Shown here piece after piece: positions 1 through 7,277 of a stretch of DNA of 13,395 nucleotides (positions are counted from its first letter, which is position 1; every line of letters starts with the position of its first letter). The position numbers and the translations under genes were made by a program. Source of the stretch: Clostridia bacterium (GTDB lineage: Bacteria > Bacillota > Clostridia > Peptostreptococcales > Anaerovoracaceae); contig JAIKZT010000201.1 in assembly GCA_024682015.1 (NCBI GenBank), positions 1 to 13,395 on the forward strand, given 5' to 3'. The notes under the pieces were generated by a model, which ran no database searches, was not told the DNA's origin, and was given only the letters and a program-made list of their open reading frames with translations.

Positions 1-561
1 TACGAAGAATACGCCGAAAAGGCCGCAGAGCTCGGCATTATGACAGGATACGCTGCCGGCAAGGATGAAAGCGGCAAGGAAACCTACGAGTTCCGCGGCG
101 CCGAGAAGACGACCCGCGCGCAGTTCTGCCAGGTCCTGTACGCCATGGAGCAGAAGCTGAACAAGAAGGTCAAGGACGCTCCTTCCGCCGGTTTTGCCGA
201 CGTGGCCGAAGGCGCCTGGTATGAGAAGGCCATCAACTGGGCTGTCGCCAATGACATCGCCGCCGGCAGAGCCACCGGTTTCGGCGTCGACGCCAATGTG
301 ACCCGCCAGGATATGGCCGTCATGGTCTTCAACTACGCGAAGGCCAACAAGAAGGTCCTCGGCGACCCGGATCTCTCCGTGCTCGACAAATATACCGACG
401 CGGCAGACATCGCGGAATACGCGAAGCCTGCCATGGCCTGGCTCGTCAAGCTCGGCCTCATGACCGGCCGCAGCGAAAAAGCCCTTGCGCCGACAGCTGA
501 CAGCAGCCGCGCAGAGATCGCTGCCTTCATGGTAAGCGTTTTCGAATACCTGAACAAATAG
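1..561 (+). CDS. C-terminal part of an SLH-domain (S-layer type) surface protein, 5' truncated by the window edge
   Basis: The frame is open from base 1 and ends at TAG (559-561), giving 186 residues; the true start lies outside the window. Three S-layer homology repeats can be seen. The first is cut at its beginning and covers about residues 1-52. The second covers about 65-115 and begins FADVAEGAWYEKAINWAV. The third covers about 131-183. Each keeps the conserved TRxx-type signature near its end (TRAQF, TRQDM, SRAEI) and a preceding short helix ending in a G-rich turn. SLH triplets of this family bind pyruvylated secondary cell-wall polymer or peptidoglycan and hold the protein on the cell surface. 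Their position at the very C terminus means that the functional part lies upstream and cannot be seen. The gene ends in its own terminator and is not linked in function to the cobalamin genes. Confidence 0.9.
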   Translation, partial: YEEYAEKAAELGIMTGYAAGKDESGKETYEFRGAEKTTRAQFCQVLYAMEQKLNKKVKDAPSAGFADVAEGAWYEKAINWAVANDIAAGRATGFGVDANVTRQDMAVMVFNYAKANKKVLGDPDLSVLDKYTDAADIAEYAKPAMAWLVKLGLMTGRSEKALAPTADSSRAEIAAFMVSVFEYLNK

Positions 562-583
562 AGCCATCACCAGTTACGCAGGA

Positions 584-617
584 GCGCCGGGCATCCGTCC
601 GGCGCCCTTGTTTTTTT
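584..617 (+). terminator. Intrinsic terminator of the SLH-protein gene
   Basis: A perfect 7-bp GC stem (GCGCCGG at 584-590, CCGGCGC at 599-605) encloses an 8-base loop and is followed by a T-rich tract ending in seven T (611-617). It begins 23 bases after the SLH gene's stop codon. The T-tract runs directly into the promoter region of the next gene. Confidence 0.88.
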
Positions 618-637
618 GACGGTTCAGATGGTATAAT
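608..637 (+). promoter_or_regulatory. Extended -10 promoter for the MATE gene
   Basis: A perfect TATAAT lies at 632-637, preceded by TG one base upstream (TGG-TATAAT, 629-637), which is the extended -10 form. The best -35 match at a workable distance is TTGTTT (608-613, 18-base spacer), inside the T-tract of the preceding terminator. The expected transcription start is near 644, giving a leader of about 25 bases. A GAGAGGA ribosome binding site (657-663) precedes the ATG at 669. Confidence 0.7.
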
Positions 638-668
638 ACGGGGTCACCATTCTATCGAGAGGAATCTT

Positions 669-2051
669 ATGTCAGAACCGAAAGTCAATCAGAATACCCT
701 GCGCATGGGAACGAAACCCATGCTGCCGCTCATCATAGAAATGTCCTTGCCCTCGATGTTCTCCATGCTCATCCAGGCGTTGTACAACATCGTGGACAGC
801 ATCTTCGTCTCCCGGCTCGGCGAGTACGCCCTGTCCGCTGTTTCGCTCGTCTACCCCATCCAGCTCATCAACATCTCCGTGGGCGTCGGCACGAGCGTCG
901 GCCTTTCGTCTCTCATATCCAGGCGCCTCGGCGCAAAGGACTACGAAGCCGCTCAAAGCGCCGCGGAACACGGCCTGTTCCTGGCCCTTTGCCACTGGCT
1001 GCTGTTCGTGGCGTTCGGCCTGTTCGGGTCACGCTCCTTTGCGTCGGCTTTCTCCGAGAACGCGACGCTCATCGAACCCGCCGTGCAATACTGCACCATC
1101 GTGTGCGTCGGTTCCCTGTTCGCGCTGTGTTCCTCCTCCATGGAGAAGATCATGCAGGCGGGCGGCAATATGATCGCGCCCATGTGGTGCATGCTGTCCG
1201 GCGCCGTTACGAACATCATCCTGGACCCCATCATGATCTTCGGCCTCTTCGGATTTCCGGCCATGGGCGTAGCCGGCGCAGCCGTCGCGACCGTCATCGG
1301 CCAGTGCGTCTGCTTCCTCGTGGCCAACATATTCATGCATAAACTCGACCTTCCCGTGAAGGTCAAATATGGCCGGTTCGCCATGAGCGGCCGCACGATC
1401 AAGGACATCTATCAGGTCGGATTGCCCTCCATGGTAATGCAGTCCATCGGCTCCGTCATGACCATCGCCCTGAACGCGATCCTCATCGGTTTTTCCGAAG
1501 CTGCCGTAGCCGTTCTCGGCGTGTATTTCAAGCTGCAGAGCTTCGTGTTCATGCCCGTCTTCGGCATGAACCACGGCCTCATGCCCATCATGGGCTACAA
1601 CTACGGCGCAAAGAACCGCAAGCGCCTGATGAACGCTTATAAGCTGGGCATCGTCATCGCCATGTGCATCATGGTCGTCGGCCTGCTGCTGTTCCAGCTG
1701 ATCCCGGACAAGCTCATGAGCCTGTTCAAAGCAGAAGGCGACCTGCTGACCGTCGGCGTCAAAGCGCTGCGCACCATTTCGCTGTGCTTCCCGTTCGCCG
1801 CCATCGGCATCATCACGGGCACGCTGTTTCAGGCGACAGGCCGCGGCATCTATTCGCTGTTCACGTCCCTGCTGCGCCAGCTCATCGTGATCGTCCCGGC
1901 GGCGTATGTCCTCAGCAAGATGATCGGCGTGATGGGCGTCTGGTACGCGTTCCCCCTCGCGGAAGGTTTCTCGCTCTGCTTCTCCCTGCTGATGCTGCGA
2001 AGGCTCTGGCGCACGGACATCTCGCACATTCCTCTGAAGCAGGCCATGTGA
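669..2051 (+). CDS. MATE family multidrug/cation antiporter
   Basis: The 460-residue protein is the usual length for a MATE transporter. These inner-membrane proteins export cationic or aromatic compounds in exchange for Na+ or H+. Hydrophobic segments run along the whole length, consistent with 12 membrane helices in two related halves. Family features include an N-terminal LPSMFSMLIQALYNIVDSIF segment (27-46), a half-repeat with NIILDPIMIFGLFG (182-195) followed by a Gly/Ala-rich helix, and GYNYGAKN (309-316) at the start of the second half. The pattern resembles the MepA-like/DinF-like Firmicute group, but the substrate cannot be inferred. The ATG at 669 is supported by GAGAGGA about 5 bases upstream. 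The gene has its own promoter and faces the cobalamin operon tail to tail, so there is no reason to link it to B12. Confidence 0.93.
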   Translation: MSEPKVNQNTLRMGTKPMLPLIIEMSLPSMFSMLIQALYNIVDSIFVSRLGEYALSAVSLVYPIQLINISVGVGTSVGLSSLISRRLGAKDYEAAQSAAEHGLFLALCHWLLFVAFGLFGSRSFASAFSENATLIEPAVQYCTIVCVGSLFALCSSSMEKIMQAGGNMIAPMWCMLSGAVTNIILDPIMIFGLFGFPAMGVAGAAVATVIGQCVCFLVANIFMHKLDLPVKVKYGRFAMSGRTIKDIYQVGLPSMVMQSIGSVMTIALNAILIGFSEAAVAVLGVYFKLQSFVFMPVFGMNHGLMPIMGYNYGAKNRKRLMNAYKLGIVIAMCIMVVGLLLFQLIPDKLMSLFKAEGDLLTVGVKALRTISLCFPFAAIGIITGTLFQATGRGIYSLFTSLLRQLIVIVPAAYVLSKMIGVMGVWYAFPLAEGFSLCFSLLMLRRLWRTDISHIPLKQAM

Positions 2052-2089
2052 ACCGAATGGAAAGTACGAAAACGCTCTCCTTTGTAAAC

Positions 2090-2115
2090 AAAAACCCGGC
2101 GGCTGCCGGGTTTTT
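2090..2115. terminator. Bidirectional intrinsic terminator between the MATE gene and the cobalamin operon
   Basis: AAAAACCCGGC (2090-2100) and GCCGGGTTTTT (2105-2115) form a perfect 11-bp inverted repeat around a 4-base loop (GGCT). Read on the + strand, it ends the MATE transcript 38 bases after its stop. Read on the - strand, it lies 28 bases past the cbiJET stop, with a T-rich tail (TTTTTGTTT), so it also fits as the operon terminator. The two convergent units share this single element. Confidence 0.92.
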
Positions 2116-2143
2116 ATGATCGCTTCACGAAGGATATGACGGC

Positions 2144-4108
2144 CTAATTCTGCAGCGTAAAGATATACACCGGATTCTGAGCGGTCATCAGCTGATAGCG
2201 GCCGAGCTTTTTGCCGCGTGAGACGTTCAAGCAGCAGATCTCGCTGAAGCTGAACAGGCTGCTGAGCGCGGTCAGTTCCGCGGCCGTCTCCATCGTCACG
2301 GCCGTCGCCACGATGCGCGCGTGGGGATTCTTTTCGAGGATGACCCGCAGGATATCTTCCATACTGCCACTGCTTCCCCCGATGAAAACATGCGTCGGAG
2401 AGGGCAGGTCCGCAAGGCCTTCCGGCGCCGAAGCGTGGATGACATCCACGTTGCGCGCGCCCAGCTTTTGGGCGTTATGCCGCGTAAGCGCACAGGCGTC
2501 CTCCTCTTTTTCGACGGCGAACACCATTCCTTCCGCCGCCTGCAGGGCGCATTCCACCGAAACGGAACCGCTGCCGGCGCCCACGTCCCACACGACGCTT
2601 CCCTTTCCGAGACGCAGTTTGGACAGGCAGACGCTGCGCACTTCCTGCTTCGTCATGGGTACGGCGGAGCGGTCGAACATGTCGTCGGACAGGCCGTGCG
2701 TAACGGTACACGAGCGCCAGAACGGGTTCTCCACCAGCAGCACGCACAGCGAGTCGAACGACTGCTTCAACAGTTCACTTACCGTACCCGAACTGATCTT
2801 CTCTTCCGGATAGCCCAGATTTTCACCGGTCCAGGCAAATAAGCCGCCAAGCCCTGCGTCTTCAAGGCACTGAAGCGCGTCCTGCGCGCCGGTCTTCCCG
2901 CCCAGGAGCGCAAAGACCGCCGGATTCTCCCGCACGCTGCGCGCGAGGTCCATGTCCCGCCCGTGCAGAGAAACGGCTTTCACGTCCTGCCACGTGCGGC
3001 CGATCTTCGCGCAGAAATACGACAGGCTTCCGATACCCGGCAGGATGTCGGCCTGCACGTTCGGCTGCTGCTTCAGCAGTTCGGTCAATGCTTTCGCACC
3101 GCTGTAAAAGCCCGTATCGCCCGAGAAAAGCACCGCAAAGGTATCTTTATCCGACGAGGCTATGAAATCGGCGATATCGGCCGATTTGATGGCTTTAAAG
3201 GGCTGTTTGCGCAGGGAGTCGTAAGGTGCGAGCATACGCGGCGCCCCGATGAGCACGTCGCTGGCGCGGATCGCTCTTTGAGCCTGCGCAGTCAGCGTGT
3301 TTTCGCCGTCCATGCCGATGCCGATGAGATGGACTCTTTTAAGCCGCGGAGATAAGCCAAGCTTCTGTTCCAGCATGGCTGAGGCCTCTGCGAACGGGAC
3401 GCCTTCCGTCTGCGGCGGACGCCCGATGATGACGACTTTCGCGCCGCATTTGGCGGCTGCCGCGATCTTCTCCTCATAGCCGCCCGCCAGCCCCGTGTCC
3501 TTTGTCACGACGTACGACGCGCCGCACTGACGGATCATGGCCGCATTCATCTCCTCCGAAAACGGTCCCTGGATCGCATAGATGCGGGATGCGGGAAGGC
3601 CGCAGTCGGAACAGATCTTCAGCGAAGCTTCCAGAGGCAGCACGCGCGCGTACAGCCGCTCGCGCAGCGCTTCGTCCGCGCAGAACACCGGCAGCGTCTT
3701 GCTCCCCGTCGTCAGCAGAATGTTTCCCGCCGTCCCTTTCAGGAACGCGGCGCAGCTTTCGGCGTCCTCAACGAAGATGCCGTCCTCCTCGCCCGCCGTG
3801 CTCTCGCGCTGCAGCCTCAGGTAAGACGTGACGCTCTTCTCACAGGCGCCCCGGATGCTCTCCGTAATGTGAGCCGCATAAGGATGCGTGGCATCGACGC
3901 AGACGTCGAAGCGCTCTTCCTGAAGCATGTTCAGGATGTCGTCCGCCGGCATCTTTCCTGCCAGCACCCGCACGTCCTTAAGCGAACCCACAAGTTCTGC
4001 CCCGTATTCCGTGGCCGTGCATACCGTGAGCGAAGCGCCCCTTCCGGCCAGCACCTGCGCCAGTTTTCTTCCCTCAGCCGTTCCGGCAAAAATGCAGATC
4101 TTACTCAT
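2144..4108 (-). CDS. cbiJET: Triple fusion: cobalt-precorrin-6A reductase (CbiJ) + cobalt-precorrin-7 C5-methyltransferase (CbiE) + cobalt-precorrin-6B C15-methyltransferase/decarboxylase (CbiT)
   Basis: The 654-residue protein reads as three complete enzymes in one chain. Residues 1 to about 250 match CbiJ/CobK, with FAGTAEGR (7-14), THPYA (74-78), TTGSK (133-137), QGPFS (180-184) and TKDTG (202-206). Residues about 257-460 match CbiE, with GIGMDG (263-268), SGDTGFYSGA (329-338) and PGIGSLSYFCAKIG (357-370). Residues about 470-650 match CbiT, with PMTKQEVR (484-491), the SAM-binding WDVGAGSGSVSVE (507-519) and FIGGSSG (575-581). By family knowledge, CbiJ reduces cobalt-precorrin-6A, CbiT methylates C15 and decarboxylates the C12 acetate, and CbiE methylates C5. 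These are adjacent steps, so the fusion could channel intermediates (inference). The ATG overlaps the cbiH stop by 8 bases, with GAGG 8 bases upstream. No frameshift or missing motif is seen. It is the last gene of the operon. Confidence 0.95.
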   Translation of the reverse strand: MSKICIFAGTAEGRKLAQVLAGRGASLTVCTATEYGAELVGSLKDVRVLAGKMPADDILNMLQEERFDVCVDATHPYAAHITESIRGACEKSVTSYLRLQRESTAGEEDGIFVEDAESCAAFLKGTAGNILLTTGSKTLPVFCADEALRERLYARVLPLEASLKICSDCGLPASRIYAIQGPFSEEMNAAMIRQCGASYVVTKDTGLAGGYEEKIAAAAKCGAKVVIIGRPPQTEGVPFAEASAMLEQKLGLSPRLKRVHLIGIGMDGENTLTAQAQRAIRASDVLIGAPRMLAPYDSLRKQPFKAIKSADIADFIASSDKDTFAVLFSGDTGFYSGAKALTELLKQQPNVQADILPGIGSLSYFCAKIGRTWQDVKAVSLHGRDMDLARSVRENPAVFALLGGKTGAQDALQCLEDAGLGGLFAWTGENLGYPEEKISSGTVSELLKQSFDSLCVLLVENPFWRSCTVTHGLSDDMFDRSAVPMTKQEVRSVCLSKLRLGKGSVVWDVGAGSGSVSVECALQAAEGMVFAVEKEEDACALTRHNAQKLGARNVDVIHASAPEGLADLPSPTHVFIGGSSGSMEDILRVILEKNPHARIVATAVTMETAAELTALSSLFSFSEICCLNVSRGKKLGRYQLMTAQNPVYIFTLQN

Positions 4109-4829
4109 GTCTGTAACCTCGCGGGGTCACCATGCGGCCGTCGATCTCCTGCGTCCGGCTGTTGCCGATGAAGACGGTCGTGAACATGTCGACCGCCGTA
4201 TCGCGCAGCTGCCGCAGGGTCAGAATGGAGTACGATTCCCCTTCCCGCCCGATGTTGCGCACCGTACCGCAGATCGTTTCGGGGCTGCGGCTCTCCAGCA
4301 GGATGTCGCAGGCCTTGCGCAGATAGTCCGCGCGTTTGTGACTGGACGGGTTGTACAGCGCGATGCAGAAATCCCCTTCGCCGGCAGCTTTCAGGCGCTT
4401 TTCGATCGTTTCCCAGGGCGTCAGCAGGTCCGACAGGGAGATGACGGCGAAATCGTGGGTCAGCGGCGCGCCCAGCACCGCTCCGCCGCTCAGGGCCGCG
4501 GTGACCCCGGCTACGACTTTAACGTCCACATCCCGCCCTTCCGTCAGTTCCAGCACGGGGCCGGCCATGCCGTACACGCCCGCGTCGCCGCTGGAGATCA
4601 TGGCGACCGTGCGCCCCTCGCTGGCGGCGTCCACCGCCATGCGGCAACGCTCGATCTCCTGTTTCATGGGAGTCGTCAGGTATTCCTTATCGGGAAACAG
4701 CGGCATCACCAGATCCGTATAGACGCCGTACCCCACGATGAGGTCGGATTCCCGAAGCGCCTTCATGGCTTCGAGCGTCATGAAGTCCTGCCCGCCCGGG
4801 CCGATGCCGATCACATACAGTTTATTCAA
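4101..4829 (-). CDS. cbiH: Cobalt-precorrin-3 C17-methyltransferase (ring contraction)
   Basis: The 242-residue protein is of normal length for CbiH/CobJ. It uses SAM to methylate C17 and drives contraction of the macrocycle, giving cobalt-precorrin-4 with its delta-lactone. Tetrapyrrole methylase features are GIGPGG (8-13), SSGDAGVYGMAG (79-90), GVTAALSGGAVLGAPLTHDF (108-127), SLSDLLTPWETI (131-142) and ALYNPSS (157-163). The start is TTG (4829-4827), which puts YVIGIGPGG at the usual distance from the N terminus. It sits 7 bases after a perfect AGGAGG. The start overlaps the cbiG stop in the 8-base string TTGAATAA. A nearer ATG after the AGGAGG is out of frame and hits a stop at once. The gene's own stop overlaps the cbiJET start. 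Confidence 0.95.
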   Translation of the reverse strand: MNKLYVIGIGPGGQDFMTLEAMKALRESDLIVGYGVYTDLVMPLFPDKEYLTTPMKQEIERCRMAVDAASEGRTVAMISSGDAGVYGMAGPVLELTEGRDVDVKVVAGVTAALSGGAVLGAPLTHDFAVISLSDLLTPWETIEKRLKAAGEGDFCIALYNPSSHKRADYLRKACDILLESRSPETICGTVRNIGREGESYSILTLRQLRDTAVDMFTTVFIGNSRTQEIDGRMVTPRGYRHE

Positions 4830-5862
4830 AGCATATCCTCCTGTCTTCGAGCGCGGCCGCCACGGTGACCCCGTTTTGCGACGTCTTGTGCAAGATCAGT
4901 TTGCCCGCACCTGCGGAAAGCACCGCGGACCGCTCGCACACGTTGTCCACGCCCACGGCCTTCTTGACGAAGACCGAAGCGCTGAACTCGCCTTCGACCG
5001 CCATCAGCTCGTCTGCCGTGTAGAAACGCGGCTTCCAGCCCCGGGAAGCGCAGAACGCCAGCAATCCCGGTTCGTCCGCCTTCAGATCGATGGACGAAAC
5101 GTCCGCGACCGCCAGCGGGTCCAGATCCATCTCAGCAAGGACTTCCGAAACGACCTTGTCGATCGCCTGTTCCTCCGTGCCGCGGCGGCAACCGATGCCC
5201 AGATGGATCACCTTCGGCACGAGCCTTAGCGTTCTCACGAACGGATGGATCGTGCGGAACGTGATCGCTGCGCCCAATTTGCCCGCATAAGCGAGGTAAA
5301 CGCCTTCCGGCAGCTCGCCGTCGATGGGAAATTCCGAATATAGCGGCAGATCCTCGCCCAGGATGCGCACGGAAAACAGCTTCGCCAGCTCCATGCTGTC
5401 GATGGCCATGCCGTTTCTCGCGGCCCAAGCGTCCACGGAGAACTTGCCGTTCACGTCCGTCGCCGTCGTGATGACGGGATTGGCGCCGAGACCTTCGGCC
5501 AGCATCCTCGTCAGCTCGTTCGCCCCGCCGATGTGTCCCGACAGCAGCGAGATGACGTTGCTTCCGCCTTCATCCATGACGACGACGGCCGGATCGCTCG
5601 TCTTGGAAGCGACGTACGGCGCAATGGCTCTCACGGCGATGCCGCAGGCGCTGACGAAGATGAGCGCATCGCAGGTTGCGAAGAGATGCGCCGTCAGGTC
5701 CTTCAGCTCGCCTTTCGGCATGTAGCAGAGGACGTCCCAGTCCTCCTTCAGGATGTCTGCCGCGGCATTCGCCAGCCGGCTGCCCCGCGGTGTGAAGCTG
5801 AGGACGGCCGCTTTCTTTCTGGGAGAGCTTTCCTGCTCCGTCGTCATGGGATTGTCGTTCAT
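4822..5862 (-). CDS. cbiG: Cobalt-precorrin-5A hydrolase
   Basis: The 346-residue protein matches CbiG, which opens the delta-lactone of cobalt-precorrin-5A and releases the C20 two-carbon unit as acetaldehyde. This step defines the anaerobic route. The N-terminal domain carries GIAVRAIAPYV (74-84), SDPAVVVMDEGG (89-100) and SLLSGHIGGAN (105-115). The linker region has TTATDVNGKFSVD (132-144). The C-terminal domain carries LGIGCRRGT (221-229), VGVDNVCERSA (303-313) and KTSQNGVTVA (326-335). The ATG at 5862 forms an ATGA overlap with the cbiF stop and lies 7 bases after GGGAGG. A second in-frame ATG five codons later lacks such a site. The first roughly 16 residues are polar and probably a disordered extension. 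Confidence 0.95.
   Translation of the reverse strand: MNDNPMTTEQESSPRKKAAVLSFTPRGSRLANAAADILKEDWDVLCYMPKGELKDLTAHLFATCDALIFVSACGIAVRAIAPYVASKTSDPAVVVMDEGGSNVISLLSGHIGGANELTRMLAEGLGANPVITTATDVNGKFSVDAWAARNGMAIDSMELAKLFSVRILGEDLPLYSEFPIDGELPEGVYLAYAGKLGAAITFRTIHPFVRTLRLVPKVIHLGIGCRRGTEEQAIDKVVSEVLAEMDLDPLAVADVSSIDLKADEPGLLAFCASRGWKPRFYTADELMAVEGEFSASVFVKKAVGVDNVCERSAVLSAGAGKLILHKTSQNGVTVAAALEDRRICFE
4837..4842 (-). promoter_or_regulatory. Ribosome binding site fixing the TTG start of cbiH
   Basis: The - strand reads AGGAGG, a perfect anti-16S match, inside the last codons of cbiG. The TTG start of cbiH follows after 7 bases. Its strength makes up for the weak start codon and supports TTG as the real initiation site. 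Confidence 0.8.
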
Positions 5863-6614
5863 TTCGTAGCCTCCCTGAACTCCGTGGAAAAGCCCGGATC
5901 GTAGAGTTTGGAACGGTCGTAGGCGTTTCCGAGGAAGTCGCCGATCACGATCAGGGCGGTTTTCGTAATATGGTTTTCTGTCGCTACTTTCGCAAGATCT
6001 TGTATCGTGCAGCGGAAGACCTTTTCATCCGGCCAACTCGCCTTATAGACGATGGCAGCGGGCGTATCGGGTTCGTACCCTCCTGCGGTCAGCTCGTCCT
6101 GCAGCTTTTCGAGCAGTCCTGTGCTCAGGTAAAGGCACATGGTCGCGTGATGGGATGCCAGAAGATGCATCTTCTCCCGCGCCGGCACGGGAGTGCGCCC
6201 TTCCATGCGCGTGATGATGACGGTCTGCGATACGTCGGGCAGCGTATATTCGGCTTTCAGGGTCGCCGCGACGCCCGAAAAAGCGCTTACGCCGGGGCAG
6301 ACGTCGTAGGCGATGCTGCGTTTGTCCAGCTCGTCGAACTGTTCGCGCACGGCGCCGTAGATGGACGAATCGCCGGTGTGCAGCCGAACGGTCGTCTTGC
6401 CTGCGGATTCAGCCTGTTCAACGATCGCGAGCACCTGTTCCAGCGTCAGATAGGCGCTGTCGTGGATTTCGCAGCCTTCTTTGCAGTATTCCAGCAGCTG
6501 CGGGTTTACGAGTGACCCGGCCCAGATGACGACGTCCGCCTCGCTTAAAAGCTTCGCGCCGCGCACGGTGATCAGATCCTTCGCGCCGCATCCGGCGCCC
6601 ACAAAATGCACCAT
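5859..6614 (-). CDS. cbiF: Cobalt-precorrin-4 C11-methyltransferase
   Basis: The 251-residue protein is a SAM-dependent tetrapyrrole methylase of the CbiF/CobM type, which methylates C11 of cobalt-precorrin-4 to give cobalt-precorrin-5A. Visible motifs are VGAGCGAKDLIT (5-16), LHTGDSSIYGA (78-88), CPGVSAFSGVAA (106-117) and the CbiF-typical TRMEGRTPVP (135-144). The first glycine motif has GCGAKD where many homologues have GPGDPD; this variant is compatible with the family. The ATG follows AAGGAG, which overlaps the cbiC stop codon. The gap to cbiC is only 10 bases. The gene ends in a 4-base ATGA overlap with cbiG. Confidence 0.95.
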   Translation of the reverse strand: MVHFVGAGCGAKDLITVRGAKLLSEADVVIWAGSLVNPQLLEYCKEGCEIHDSAYLTLEQVLAIVEQAESAGKTTVRLHTGDSSIYGAVREQFDELDKRSIAYDVCPGVSAFSGVAATLKAEYTLPDVSQTVIITRMEGRTPVPAREKMHLLASHHATMCLYLSTGLLEKLQDELTAGGYEPDTPAAIVYKASWPDEKVFRCTIQDLAKVATENHITKTALIVIGDFLGNAYDRSKLYDPGFSTEFREATK

Positions 6615-6624
6615 AATGAACTCC

Positions 6625-7257
6625 TTATTCTTCCCTGTTTTTCAACTGATACAGCGCGGCGTTCACGATGGCTGCCGCCACGTTGCTGCCGCCTTTGCGC
6701 CCCCGCGCCACGATGTAGTTCGGACAGGTCTGCATCAGTTCTTCCTTGGCTTCCACGACGTTCACAAAGCCCACGGGTACGCCGATGACCACCTCCGGCG
6801 AAAGCTTCCCCGCCCGGATGAGGCTGCAGATGGACTGCAGCGCGGTCGGCGCGTTGCCTATGGCGAACACGAGCGGTTTGCCGAGCCGGGCGGCCTTTTC
6901 CATGGAAACGAGGCTGCGCGTAACGCCGCGCTCCTTCGCTTCTTTCGCCACGTCCTCGTCCGCGATGAAGCATCGCACGCTGCCGCCGAAGGAAGCCAGT
7001 GCCTTCTTGTTGATGCCGGCCATGGCCATAGTCGTGTCCGTCACGATGTCACATCCGGCGGCGAGCGCCTGTTTCAGCCTCTCCACTGCGCCTTCGGAGA
7101 ACGCCATCGTCTCGAAATAATCGAAGTCCGCCGTCGTGTGGATGACCCGCCTCACGAGCAGATCCACGTCCTCCAGCAGCGTCTTTCCCGGATAGCGCTG
7201 CGAAAGCTCCTCCGCGATGATCTCAAAACTTCTCTTTTCGATCTCCATCGGTTTCAT
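6625..7257 (-). CDS. cbiC: Cobalt-precorrin-8 methylmutase
   Basis: The 210-residue protein matches CbiC/CobH, which moves the methyl group from C11 to C12 and yields cobyrinic acid; no cofactor is needed. The catalytic histidine is H40 in RRVIHTTADFDY. Other conserved segments are DTTM (74-77), GNAPTAL (134-140), GVPVGFVNV (159-167) and RGRKGGSNVAAAIVNA (185-200). The frame stays open for 139 codons further upstream, but that stretch lies inside cbiA in another frame and has low-complexity Arg/Ala/Gly composition. The start is therefore placed at ATG 7257, which follows AAGGAG by 8 bases and gives the family's normal length. The gene starts 20 bases after the cbiA stop and ends 10 bases before cbiF. 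Confidence 0.95.
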   Translation of the reverse strand: MKPMEIEKRSFEIIAEELSQRYPGKTLLEDVDLLVRRVIHTTADFDYFETMAFSEGAVERLKQALAAGCDIVTDTTMAMAGINKKALASFGGSVRCFIADEDVAKEAKERGVTRSLVSMEKAARLGKPLVFAIGNAPTALQSICSLIRAGKLSPEVVIGVPVGFVNVVEAKEELMQTCPNYIVARGRKGGSNVAAAIVNAALYQLKNREE

Positions 7258-7277
7258 AGGGACATCTCCTTTTGTCT

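Noticed and set aside
616..637. TTGACG (616-621) as the -35 box of the MATE promoter
   Set aside because: The spacer to TATAAT would be only 10 bases, too short for a sigma-70-type promoter; the extended -10 with an upstream weak -35 fits better.
1029..2027. Long - strand open frame (332 codons) antisense to the MATE gene
   Set aside because: Its composition is Asp/His/Gln/Glu/Arg-rich without domains, and the + strand MATE protein explains the sequence fully.
669..2051. The MATE protein as a cobalamin or corrinoid exporter
   Set aside because: It has its own promoter, faces the operon tail to tail and is separated by a terminator; neighbourhood alone does not support a link.
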